Shown here piece after piece: positions 40,624 through 48,791 of a stretch of DNA of 64,000 nucleotides (within the stretch, counting starts at the first letter, position 1; each line of letters begins with the position of its first letter). Origin of the DNA: Pseudoduganella lurida (GTDB taxonomy: Bacteria > Pseudomonadota > Gammaproteobacteria > Burkholderiales > Burkholderiaceae_D); NCBI RefSeq assembly GCF_007830455.1, contig NZ_VLLB01000001.1, positions 806,001 to 870,000 of the forward strand, given 5' to 3'. Under the pieces are notes generated by a model, which saw only the letters and a program-made list of their open reading frames with translations, ran no database searches and had not been told where the DNA came from. The position numbers and the translations under genes are program-made.

Positions 40624-42054
40624 ATGAGTGCCAGCACCCTGAACGATCCGCTGTCCGCCACGCGCGACATCGCCGACCTGCCCGGCCCGCGCGGCCTGCC
40701 GCTGCTGGGCAATGCGCTGCAGCTCTCGCCCGCCACCATCCACCTGACCATGGAACGCTGGAGCCGGCAGTACGGTCCGCTGTTCCGTGCACGGCTGGGA
40801 CCGAACCGGGTGCTTGTGCTGTCCGACAGCGCCGCAATTGCCGCCGTGCTGCGCGACCGGCCCGACGGCTTCCGGCGCCCGGCCGTCACGGCCGACGTCT
40901 CGAATGAACTGGGCGGCAATCCGGGCGTGTTCCTGGCCGAGGGCGAGGCCTGGCGCCAGCAGCGCCGCATGGTGATGCACGGCTTTTCGCCGGCGGCGGT
41001 CAAGGCCTACCTGGGCCGGATGACGCAGGTCGCCGTGCGCCTGCAGCGGCGCTGGGATGACGCGGCAGCAGCGGGTGGCAGCGCCGACCTGTCGGGCGAC
41101 ATGAAGCGCTATGCCGTCGACGTGATCGCGGGACTGGCCTTCGGCGCCGATGTGGACACGGTGGCCAGCGGCGGCGATGCCATCCAGGGCCATGTGGAAG
41201 TGGTGCTGGCCGGCGTGGCGCGGCGCTCGCTCAGCCCCGTGCCGTACTGGCGCTGGCTGCGGCTGCCCGCCGAACGGCGCCTGGAACGCAGCGTGGCCGC
41301 GGTGCGCGCCGCCACGGACGGCTTCATCGCGCAGGCCCGCGCGGCGCTCGATGCCGACCCGGTACTGCGCCAGCAGCCGGCCAACCTGCTGCAGGCGATG
41401 CTGGCCGCCGCCGACCTGCCGGACAGCGGCGTCGATGACGTGACGGTCGCCGGCAATGTCAGCACGATGCTGCTGGCCGGCGAAGACACCACCTCCAGCG
41501 CGCTGGCCTGGCTGGTGTGGCTGCTGGCCCGGCATCCCGAGGCGCTGGCGCGCGCGCAGCAGGAAGTGCTGGCGCACGCGCCCGATGTCGCGGCCATGAC
41601 GAAGGACGCGGCCGACGCGCTGCAATGGATCGAAGCGTGCACGCTGGAAGCGATGCGCCTGAAGCCGCCGGCACCGTTCCTGCCGCTGCAGGCGCTGCGC
41701 GACACCACCATCCTCGACGTGCGCGTGCCGAAGGACACGCTGGTGTGGTGCGTGATGCGGCATGACAGCGTGGACGCGGGGACGTTTCCCGAACCGGAAC
41801 GGTTCCGGCCCGAGCGCTGGCTGCCCGGTGGCGATGCGGACCGCCAGGCGGCGCTGCCGTTCGGCGGCGGCCCGCGCATGTGCCCGGGCCGTTACCTGTC
41901 GCTGATGGAAGTGAAGGTGGCGCTGGCGGCCCTGCTGGGCCGCTTCGATGTGCTCGATGTGCGCACCGCCGACGGCGCCGCGCCGCGTGAGCGGATGGGC
42001 TTCGTGATGTCGCCCACGCCATTGACGATGACGCTGCGCGCGCGGCCACGCTGA
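40624..42054 (+). CDS. Cytochrome P450
   Basis: A 476-residue soluble P450. The I-helix oxygen-binding motif is AGEDTTSSALAW near residues 284-295, the ExxR motif is in LEAMRLKPPAP near 340, and the haem loop FGGGPRMCPGR carries the ligand Cys420. No membrane anchor is seen. The closest family feel is CYP4/CYP102-like fatty-acid or terpene hydroxylases, but the substrate is unknown. No ferredoxin or ferredoxin reductase gene is adjacent, so electrons must come from elsewhere. An AraC regulator is divergent from it. A hairpin separates it from the convergent NADH dehydrogenase gene. Confidence 0.95.
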   Translation: MSASTLNDPLSATRDIADLPGPRGLPLLGNALQLSPATIHLTMERWSRQYGPLFRARLGPNRVLVLSDSAAIAAVLRDRPDGFRRPAVTADVSNELGGNPGVFLAEGEAWRQQRRMVMHGFSPAAVKAYLGRMTQVAVRLQRRWDDAAAAGGSADLSGDMKRYAVDVIAGLAFGADVDTVASGGDAIQGHVEVVLAGVARRSLSPVPYWRWLRLPAERRLERSVAAVRAATDGFIAQARAALDADPVLRQQPANLLQAMLAAADLPDSGVDDVTVAGNVSTMLLAGEDTTSSALAWLVWLLARHPEALARAQQEVLAHAPDVAAMTKDAADALQWIEACTLEAMRLKPPAPFLPLQALRDTTILDVRVPKDTLVWCVMRHDSVDAGTFPEPERFRPERWLPGGDADRQAALPFGGGPRMCPGRYLSLMEVKVALAALLGRFDVLDVRTADGAAPRERMGFVMSPTPLTMTLRARPR

Positions 42055-42073
42055 ACGCGCATGGAACAGCGCC

Positions 42074-42102
42074 CATGTCCTGGTGCCAGGCACCGGGACA
42101 TG
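42074..42102. terminator. Bidirectional hairpin between convergent P450 and NDH-2 genes
   Basis: CATGTCC-T-GGTGC-CAG-GCACC-G-GGACATG forms a strong two-part hairpin with a single internal mismatch. There is no T-run, so termination would be imperfect. The GGTGCCAGGCACC core also resembles the ACCGGTGTC palindromes elsewhere in the window, so it may be a repeat element acting as terminator. Confidence 0.55.
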
Positions 42103-42118
42103 AACTCTTCAGCGCCGG

Positions 42119-43408
42119 TCAGTGCAGCTTGACGAGCGGCGTGGAGCGCTTGATGAGGAAGCGGGCCACGGCCAGCACGCCGGTGCGCAGCGTGCCCATG
42201 ATGGCCTGGTGGTGCATCAGGTGCAGGCTCGTGTACATCAGCCGCGCGAACGCGCCTTCCACGAACCAGTTGCGGCCCTGTAGTGAGCCCATCAGGCTGC
42301 CGACCGAGGTGCGGCGCCCGAACGACACGAGCGAGCCGTAGTCGCGGTATTCGTACGGCTTCGTCTGCGGCGCCTGGCCCCGTTCGCGGCGCAGCAGCGT
42401 CTCGAGCAGGTACTCGGCCTGCTGGTGCGCGGCCTGGGCGCGCGGCGGCACCGGCTTGCCGTCCGGGCCGATGCACAAAGCGCAGTCGCCCAGCGCGTAG
42501 ACATCCGCCACGCCCTTCACCACCAGTTCACCGGTGACGTCGAGCTGGCCGCCCTTCGTCGTCGCCAGCCCCAGGTTCTTCAGCAGGTCCGGCGCCTTGA
42601 TGCCGGCCGCCCACACGACGATGTCCGCCGGGTACGCGGTGCCGCTCTGCACGGTCACCTTGTCCGCGTCGATCTGCGTGACGCGCGTGTCGGCCACGAC
42701 CTTCACACCCCGTTCGCCCAGCAGCTTGGTGGCCGCCGCGGACACGCGCTCCGGCAGCGGCGCCAGGATGCGCGGCGCGCCTTCGATGATGGTGATGCGC
42801 ACGTCCTTCAACGGCTGCAGGTCGCCGAAGCCGTAGGCCGCATACACGCCGCTCGCCTCGCGCAGTTCGGCCGCCAGCTCGACACCCGTCGCACCGCCGC
42901 CGATGATGACGATGTCCACTCCCTGCTCGTGCTTCTCGTTGGCGGCCTGCGCCAGCAGCTTGAGGAGCGTGAGCCGGAAGCGTTCCGCATCCTCGGTGCC
43001 GTTCAGCGAGATGGTGTTCTCGGCCGCGCCGGGCACCCCGAAATAGTTCGACGTGCTGCCCACCGCCAGCACCAGCGAGCCGTAGCCGATCGTGCGGCGC
43101 GGCAGCACCAGCTCGCCGCCCGCCGTCTCGATCGGACCGACAGTGATTGTGTGCGCCGTGGCGTCCATCGTTTCCAGCGCGCCGTAGACGTAGGTGAACT
43201 GGTTGTCGTGCGCCAGCATCTGGTACGACAGGCCTTCGGCATGGATGTCCAGCGTGCCGGCCGCCACTTCGTGCAGCGACGGTTTCCAGATGTGGTACAG
43301 GCGGCTGTCCACCAGCAGTACCTTGCCGGGGCCCAGCTTGCGGCCCAGCTTGCAGGCAAGTTCCAGGCCGCCCGCCCCGCCGCCCACGATCACGTATTGG
43401 CTTTGCAA
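42119..43408 (-). CDS. ndh: Type II NADH dehydrogenase (NDH-2), TTG start
   Basis: A 429-residue FAD-dependent NADH:quinone oxidoreductase. It opens with the FAD motif VIVGGGAGGLELA, carries the NADH-binding VIIGGGATGVELAAEL near residue 170, and the second FAD motif VYALGDCAL near 313. The C-terminus has an amphipathic or hydrophobic stretch (MGTLRTGVLAVARFLIKRS) for membrane attachment. No ATG exists near the N-terminus; TTG preceded by GGGGAG seven bases away is the only start with a ribosome binding site. Upstream in-frame codons belong to the neighbouring gene's repeats. It passes electrons to quinone without pumping protons. Confidence 0.93.
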   Translation of the reverse strand: MQSQYVIVGGGAGGLELACKLGRKLGPGKVLLVDSRLYHIWKPSLHEVAAGTLDIHAEGLSYQMLAHDNQFTYVYGALETMDATAHTITVGPIETAGGELVLPRRTIGYGSLVLAVGSTSNYFGVPGAAENTISLNGTEDAERFRLTLLKLLAQAANEKHEQGVDIVIIGGGATGVELAAELREASGVYAAYGFGDLQPLKDVRITIIEGAPRILAPLPERVSAAATKLLGERGVKVVADTRVTQIDADKVTVQSGTAYPADIVVWAAGIKAPDLLKNLGLATTKGGQLDVTGELVVKGVADVYALGDCALCIGPDGKPVPPRAQAAHQQAEYLLETLLRRERGQAPQTKPYEYRDYGSLVSFGRRTSVGSLMGSLQGRNWFVEGAFARLMYTSLHLMHHQAIMGTLRTGVLAVARFLIKRSTPLVKLH

Positions 43409-43439
43409 ATGCTTCTCCCCGTATCGAGCAAGGACCGCA

Positions 43440-43943
43440 TCAGCGGCCGTGGCCGCGGTCGTGGTCGCCGCGGTGGTCACGGTCATGGCCGCCGCCGTGG
43501 CCCCGGTCATGGCCCCGGTCATGGCCGCGATCATGGCGGTCCGGACCGCGGTCATGGTGCTGCGGACGGCCGTGGCCGCGATCGTCGTGGCGCGGACCAT
43601 GGGGCCGCGGCGCCATGTGGTGCGAGCGGTAGCGCGGCGCGTAGTCGTTCAGGTACCAGTTGTCGCGCACGAAGTACACGCGGCGGTCGCAGGCGTGGTA
43701 GCGGCCGCAGTGGCGGCGCCAGTTCTTCTGGTGGCCGGGCGGCACGCGCAGGTACAGCGGCTCCTGGATCACGCGCACCGGGCGCTCGATGATGAGCGGT
43801 TCGCGATAGACGACGGGCGGCGGCGCCATGCCACCGAGGTCGAGGCGGCCATAGAAGCCGGGCTGGCCGACGGAAATCGACACCTGGGCGGAAGCGGAAC
43901 AGCACACGGCCAGCAGGCCGGCGGCAAAAATTGTTGTTTTCAT
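43440..43943 (-). CDS. Exported protein with His/Gly/Arg/Asp repeat tail
   Basis: A 167-residue protein of unknown function. A signal peptide (MKTTIFAAGLLAVCCSASAQ) precedes a Pro/Tyr-rich domain (about 20-115) with YYxxP-like and WRRHCGRYHACDRRVYFV features. From about residue 118 the tail consists of HDRGHDRGH-type repeats with more than twenty His. The body resembles the periplasmic YXWGXW/DUF-type repeat proteins of Burkholderiales; the tail could bind nickel, zinc or copper. It ends 31 bp before the NDH-2 start codon and may share its transcript. Confidence 0.85.
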   Translation of the reverse strand: MKTTIFAAGLLAVCCSASAQVSISVGQPGFYGRLDLGGMAPPPVVYREPLIIERPVRVIQEPLYLRVPPGHQKNWRRHCGRYHACDRRVYFVRDNWYLNDYAPRYRSHHMAPRPHGPRHDDRGHGRPQHHDRGPDRHDRGHDRGHDRGHGGGHDRDHRGDHDRGHGR

Positions 43944-44048
43944 GGTTGCATCGGTTGTTTTGGAACGGCCGGAGCCGTCGCCATTGTAAGGGCTGCCGAA
44001 AAGACGCGTATGTTCGCGACCGAACCGAGCCACGGTTACACGCCATAC

Positions 44049-44077
44049 TTGACGGAAACTAGTTAGCGCAATTATAG
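44049..44077 (+). promoter_or_regulatory. Promoter of the marR-emr operon
   Basis: TTGACG and TTATAG are separated by 17 bp. An inverted pair AGTTAG (44061-44066) and CTAACT lies across the -10 region and the start, about 20 bp apart, and may be a MarR operator. The leader to the marR ATG is about 22 nt. Confidence 0.7.
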
Positions 44078-44105
44078 TTCGCCCTCTAACTTTTAGCTGG
44101 CGAAC

Positions 44106-44534
44106 ATGACACCCGAAGAACGCTTCAGCCACGCGCTGCACAACACGGCCCGCGCCTGGCGCCTGGCGCTGGACCGCCGCATGAAGCACCTGGGCCTGTC
44201 GCAGGCGAGCTGGCTGGCGATCGCCACGCTGGCCAAGGGCGCGCCGCTCTCGCAGACCGAACTGGCGGCCCGCCTCGGCGTCGAGAATCCCACCATGGTG
44301 GCGATGATCGACCGCCTCGTCAAAGGCGACTACCTGGTGCGCATCCCGTCCGGCACCGACCGCCGCGTGAAGCTGGTGGGCCTGACGGAACGGGGCCGCG
44401 AGATCTATGCGCAGCTGCGCGCCGTGGCCGACCCGTTCCGCCACGAGCTGCTGGGCGGGATCGACCGCGCGCAGCTGCAGGCCGTGACGGACCTGCTGGA
44501 GACGCTGCAGGGCAGGATCGAACAGCAGCCATGA
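44106..44534 (+). CDS. MarR family transcriptional regulator
   Basis: A 142-residue winged-helix repressor. The DNA-binding core (about 35-100) contains LSQTELAARLGVENPTMVAM, then the wing DYLVRIPSGTDRRVKLVGLT with the conserved D-R-R. It heads a four-gene operon encoding a tripartite pump, and its stop overlaps the MFS start (ATGA), so it most likely represses the operon and is released by exported drugs or phenolics, as EmrR/MprA does for emrAB. No strong ribosome binding site is seen. Confidence 0.94.
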   Translation: MTPEERFSHALHNTARAWRLALDRRMKHLGLSQASWLAIATLAKGAPLSQTELAARLGVENPTMVAMIDRLVKGDYLVRIPSGTDRRVKLVGLTERGREIYAQLRAVADPFRHELLGGIDRAQLQAVTDLLETLQGRIEQQP

Positions 44535-46063
44535 CAGCGGCCGGAACGACCGTGGCCACGCCCGGCGATGGCCTGAACCGGCCGATGATCACCGTCTCCA
44601 TCATGCTGGCGACGGTGATCCAGGCGCTGGACGGCACCATCGCCAACGTGGCGCTGCCGCACATGCAGGGCTCCCTGTCGGCCTCGCAGGACCAGATCAC
44701 CTGGGTGCTCACCTCCTTCATCGTGGCCGCGGCCATCGCCACGCCGCTGACCGGCTGGCTGTGCGACCGCTTCGGCCTGAAGAACGTCTTCCTCGCCTCG
44801 GTGGCCGGTTTCACCGTGGCCTCGGTGCTATGCGGCCTGTCGCAGACGCTGACCGAAATCGTCGTCGCGCGCATGCTGCAGGGCGTATTCGGCGCGGCCC
44901 TGGTACCGCTGTCGCAGGCCACGCTGCTGGACATCAATCCGCGCGAGAAGCACGGCTCGGCGATGGCCGTGTGGGGCATGGGCGTGATGATCGGCCCGAT
45001 CCTGGGCCCCACGCTGGGCGGCTGGCTGACCGACAGCTACAACTGGCGCTGGGTGTTCTTCATTAATGTGCCGGTGGGCGCGGTGGCGTTCTACGGCATC
45101 TGGCGCTACATCCGTCCGGCCGCCGCGCCGCGCCGCATGCGCTTCGACCTGTTCGGCTTTCTGACGCTGGGGATCGCCATCGGCGCGCTGCAGATGCTGC
45201 TCGACCGGGGCGAACAGAACGACTGGTTCGCGTCCACCGAGACGTGGGTCGAGGCGATCCTGCTGGCGCTGTCGTTCAGCTGGTTCGTGGCGCACACGTG
45301 GACGAGCGGTCCCGGCAAATCCTTCTTCGACTACCGCCTGCTTGCCAATGGCAATTACGTGAGCGGCCTGCTGTTCATCTTCATCGTCGGCCTGGTGCTG
45401 TTCGCCACCCGCGCGCTGACGCCGACGATGCTGCAGGGGCTGATGGGCTATCCGGCCGCCGTGGCGGGCCTCGTCACGGCACCGTCCGGCCTGGGCACGA
45501 TGCTGGCGATGCTGCTGGTCGGGCGCATGGTGGGCCGCGTCGACCTGCGGCTGCTGCTGGGAATCGGCTTCGCGATCACGGCGTTCTCGCTGTGGCAGAT
45601 GAGCCGCTACACGCTGGTGCTGTCGCAGAGCGATATCGTGTGGCCCGGCGTGATCCAGGGCCTGGGACTGGGGCTCGTGTTCGTGCCGCTGTCGGCCGCC
45701 ACCTTCGCCACGCTGTCGCCGGCCATGCGCGCCGACGGCACCGCCATCTACAGCCTGGTGCGCAATATCGGCAGCAGCATCGGCATCGCGCTGGTGCAGA
45801 CGCTGCTGGTGCGGAACACGGCCACCGTGCACGCCTCCCTGACGGAGCACGTGACCATCGCCAATCCCGCGCTCACCGGCACCACGCCGGCGGCGCTGGC
45901 CGCCGTGAACAACGAGATCACCCGGCAGGCCTCGATGATCGCCTATGTCGACGATTTCTGGCTGATGATGCTGCTGACGGTGGCCGTGATCCCGCTGCTG
46001 CTGCTGATCCGCCCCGCTCCGAAGCATGCCGAAACCGTGATCGACCATGCCGCGATGGACTGA
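44531..46063 (+). CDS. DHA2 family MFS drug exporter (EmrB-like)
   Basis: A 510-residue 14-helix major facilitator protein. Family marks are ALDGTIANVALPHM in TM1, the motif GWLCDRFGLKNVF after TM2, RMLQGVFGAALVPL near residue 115, and GPTLGGWLTDSYNWRWVFFI near 158. EmrB pumps hydrophobic drugs and uncouplers using the proton gradient, together with an EmrA adaptor and an outer membrane channel, both of which follow in the same operon. The four-base overlap with marR couples translation. Confidence 0.95.
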   Translation: MTAAGTTVATPGDGLNRPMITVSIMLATVIQALDGTIANVALPHMQGSLSASQDQITWVLTSFIVAAAIATPLTGWLCDRFGLKNVFLASVAGFTVASVLCGLSQTLTEIVVARMLQGVFGAALVPLSQATLLDINPREKHGSAMAVWGMGVMIGPILGPTLGGWLTDSYNWRWVFFINVPVGAVAFYGIWRYIRPAAAPRRMRFDLFGFLTLGIAIGALQMLLDRGEQNDWFASTETWVEAILLALSFSWFVAHTWTSGPGKSFFDYRLLANGNYVSGLLFIFIVGLVLFATRALTPTMLQGLMGYPAAVAGLVTAPSGLGTMLAMLLVGRMVGRVDLRLLLGIGFAITAFSLWQMSRYTLVLSQSDIVWPGVIQGLGLGLVFVPLSAATFATLSPAMRADGTAIYSLVRNIGSSIGIALVQTLLVRNTATVHASLTEHVTIANPALTGTTPAALAAVNNEITRQASMIAYVDDFWLMMLLTVAVIPLLLLIRPAPKHAETVIDHAAMD

Positions 46064-46066
46064 ACC

Positions 46067-47584
46067 ATGAAGACCCCGATGACCAAATCCCTCACCTGCG
46101 TGGCCGTGATGCTGCTGGCGGGCTGCGCCACCGTGCCGCCCGACCATCACGTGCTCGCGCGCCGCGACGTGGCGGCCGACCTGCCGTCTTCCATCCACCT
46201 GGCCGCCGAAGGGTGGCCGGATGCGAACTGGTGGCAGGCCTGGCACGACCCGCAACTCGACGCGCTGATCGCCGGCGGCTTGAAAGGCGCGCCCAGCCTC
46301 GACGTGGCCGCCACGCAGATCGGTGCCGCGCGCGCCGCCCTGTCGCGCACCCATGCCGACACGGGCCTGTCGACGGCATTGACGGCAAGCGCGAGCCGGC
46401 AGCGCTATTCCGGCACCGGCCTGTTCCCGGCACCGATCGGCGGCGCCTACTACACGGGCGAGACGGTGCGCGTGGAAGCACGCTACGATTTCGACTGGTG
46501 GGGCCGCAACCGCGCGCAGATCGCCGCCGCGGCGGGTGAAGTCAATGCCCGCAATGCCTCGTATGCCGCCGCCGAGCAGGCACTGGCCGCCGCCATCGCG
46601 CAAAGCTATTTCAGCCTGCAGGGCGACTGGGCGCGGCACGCCAACCTGGAACAGCTGATCGCCACGCAGCGCGACCGCATCGCCACGTACGACCGCCGCG
46701 TGGCGCGCGGCCTGGGCAACTCGCTGGACCGCCAGGCGCTCGAGAACGACCTGACGCTGATGGAAAAGCGCCTGGCCGAGGATGCCACCGCCGCCGCGCA
46801 GGAACGCGAAGCGCTGCGTGCGCTGCTCGGTGCCGGCAACGCGGCGCTGGCCGACCTGAAGCCGGTGCCGCTGCAACCGACCGCACACGCGCTGCCGGCG
46901 CGCCTGGGCATCGAGCTGCTGGCCCGCCGCCCGGACCTGCAGGCGGCACGCTGGCGCGTGGAAGCGGCGCTGTCGCGCATTGATGCGGCGCGTGCCGCGT
47001 TCTACCCGGACGTGAACCTGACCGGCGCGGTCGGCCTGGACACCGTGTCGCTGTCGCACCTGCTGGAAGCGAACAGCCGCACGCTGTTCGTCGGCCCCGC
47101 ATTGACCGTGCCGCTGTTCGACAGCCGCCGCCTGTCGGCCCAGCTGGAAGGCGCGCGCAGCGAGCGCAACGAACTGGTGGCCGAGTACAACCAGGCTGTC
47201 GTCAACGCCGTGCGCGACGCGGCCCAGGATGGCGCGGCGCTGCAGGGCATCGAGGCGCAGCTGGAACGCCAGGCGCGCGCCGATGCCGGTGCCGCCGCCC
47301 TCCTCGCCGCGACGGAAACGAAGCTGGCGCGCGGCCTGGCCGACCGCGCCGCGCTGCTCGATGCCCGCGCCGGCCTGCTGCGCCAGCGCGACGACACCCT
47401 GGCCCTGCACCAGCTGCAGGCGCTGGCCGAAGTGGCGCTGATCCGGTCGCTGGGCGGCGGCTGGCAGGCAGCGCCAGCACGAGACACAACCGCCCCAATC
47501 GATGCAAGCGATCCGGCACCCGCGACGATGATGCATGTGCAGGCTGGCGGCAACGATCACACACCCTCAACCATCCCGAACTGA
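46067..47584 (+). CDS. Outer membrane efflux lipoprotein (NodT family)
   Basis: A 505-residue TolC-like channel with a lipobox in its leader (VMLLAGC, Cys near residue 20). The two OEP repeats are evident (YDFDWWGRNRAQIAAAAGEV near residue 143, and LGIELLARRPDLQAARWRVE near 280, the NodT hallmark). It serves as the exit duct of the EmrAB-type pump. It starts three bases after the EmrB stop. The C-terminal 30 residues are a polar tail with no family counterpart known to me. It is distinct from the channel of the RND operon. Confidence 0.95.
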   Translation: MKTPMTKSLTCVAVMLLAGCATVPPDHHVLARRDVAADLPSSIHLAAEGWPDANWWQAWHDPQLDALIAGGLKGAPSLDVAATQIGAARAALSRTHADTGLSTALTASASRQRYSGTGLFPAPIGGAYYTGETVRVEARYDFDWWGRNRAQIAAAAGEVNARNASYAAAEQALAAAIAQSYFSLQGDWARHANLEQLIATQRDRIATYDRRVARGLGNSLDRQALENDLTLMEKRLAEDATAAAQEREALRALLGAGNAALADLKPVPLQPTAHALPARLGIELLARRPDLQAARWRVEAALSRIDAARAAFYPDVNLTGAVGLDTVSLSHLLEANSRTLFVGPALTVPLFDSRRLSAQLEGARSERNELVAEYNQAVVNAVRDAAQDGAALQGIEAQLERQARADAGAAALLAATETKLARGLADRAALLDARAGLLRQRDDTLALHQLQALAEVALIRSLGGGWQAAPARDTTAPIDASDPAPATMMHVQAGGNDHTPSTIPN

Positions 47585-47585
47585 C

Positions 47586-48758
47586 ATGAGCGAAGCGAAT
47601 CCCCAGGCGGCCGTTCCGGCCAAGGCGCGTCCCGGCCGCCGCAAGGCCGTGCTGGCGGCCATCACCGTGGCCTTCATCCTGGCCGGCGTTGCATATGGCG
47701 CCTACTATGAAATGGTGCTGTCGAAGCGCCAGGAGACCGATAACGCGTACGTGGGCGGCAACCTCGTCACGCTGTCCTCGCAGGTCGATGGCAATGTGCA
47801 GGCGATCGGCGCCGACGAGACGCAGCTGGTGCAGGCCGGCGCGGAGCTGGTGCGCCTCGATCCGGCCGATGCCGCCGTGGCGCTGCGCCGCGCCGAAGCG
47901 CACCTGGGCGCCGTGGTGCGCGAGGAGCGCCAGCGCTACAGCGACGTGGGCCAGTACGAGGCGCTGGTCGCGCAGCGCCGCGTGGTGCTGGCCACGGCGC
48001 AGGCCGACCTGGCGCGCCGCCTGCCGCTGGCGGCCGACCACACCGTGTCCGGCGAGGAGGTGGAGCATGCCCGCCGCGCCGTCGCCGATGCGCAGGCCGC
48101 GATCGCCGTCGCCCAGAGACAGGCCGAGGCGGCGCGCGCCGGCACGGCGGGCGTGGCGCTGGACCAGCACCCGGCCGTGCAGGCCGCGCGGGCCGATTAC
48201 GAGGCCGCGTGGATCGCCGCGCGCCGCAATGCCATCGTGGCGCCGGTGACCGGCTATGTCGCCAAGCGCGCCGTGCAGGTGGGCGCGCACGTCACGGCCG
48301 GCACGCCGCTGCTGTCGATCGTGCCGCTCGACCAGCTGTGGGTCGATGCCAACTTCAAGGAATCGGAACTGCGCGATATCCGCGTCGGCCAGCCGGCCAC
48401 CATCGAAGCCGACATGTATGGCGGGAAGGTTGCGTACCACGGCAAGGTGCTGGGCATGGCGGCCGGCACGGGCAGCGCGTTCTCGCTGCTGCCGGCGCAG
48501 AATGCCAGCGGCAACTGGATCAAGGTGGTGCAGCGCGTGCCGGTGCGGATCGCGCTCGACCCGCGCGAGCTGCGCGCGCATCCGCTGCGCATCGGCCTGT
48601 CGACGACGGTGAAGGTGGATATCGCCCGCACCGATGGCCCGGTGCTGGGAGCGCCGATGCCGCGCCAGCCGCTGTACACCACGGCGGCGCTCGAACAGCC
48701 GCTGGCGCAGGCCGGTGCGGCGGCCGCCGCGATCGTGGCCAAGAACCTGGTTCAGTAA
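47586..48758 (+). CDS. HlyD/EmrA family efflux adaptor
   Basis: A 390-residue membrane fusion protein. One N-terminal membrane anchor (about residues 20-41, AVLAAITVAFILAGVAYGAY) is followed by ETDNAYVGGNLVTLSSQVDG, the EmrA signature, a coiled-coil hairpin (about 95-205), and a barrel with AARRNAIVAPVTGYVAKRAV near 210. It bridges the EmrB-like exporter and the lipoprotein channel. Its ATG is one base after the channel stop. Order regulator-pump-channel-adaptor differs from E. coli emrRAB but is common in Burkholderiales. No terminator is obvious before the convergent gene. Confidence 0.95.
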   Translation: MSEANPQAAVPAKARPGRRKAVLAAITVAFILAGVAYGAYYEMVLSKRQETDNAYVGGNLVTLSSQVDGNVQAIGADETQLVQAGAELVRLDPADAAVALRRAEAHLGAVVREERQRYSDVGQYEALVAQRRVVLATAQADLARRLPLAADHTVSGEEVEHARRAVADAQAAIAVAQRQAEAARAGTAGVALDQHPAVQAARADYEAAWIAARRNAIVAPVTGYVAKRAVQVGAHVTAGTPLLSIVPLDQLWVDANFKESELRDIRVGQPATIEADMYGGKVAYHGKVLGMAAGTGSAFSLLPAQNASGNWIKVVQRVPVRIALDPRELRAHPLRIGLSTTVKVDIARTDGPVLGAPMPRQPLYTTAALEQPLAQAGAAAAAIVAKNLVQ

Positions 48759-48791
48759 GATCGGGGCCGGCGACTGGTGGCGGGTTGAACC

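Noticed and set aside
43409..43600. 64-codon N-terminal extension of NDH-2
   Set aside because: It reads a repetitive Met/Thr/Ala stretch that is an off-frame translation of the His-repeat tail of the adjacent gene.
44828..47560. 910-codon minus-strand frame opposite the EmrB and channel genes
   Set aside because: Shadow of three real genes; no start signal or motif.
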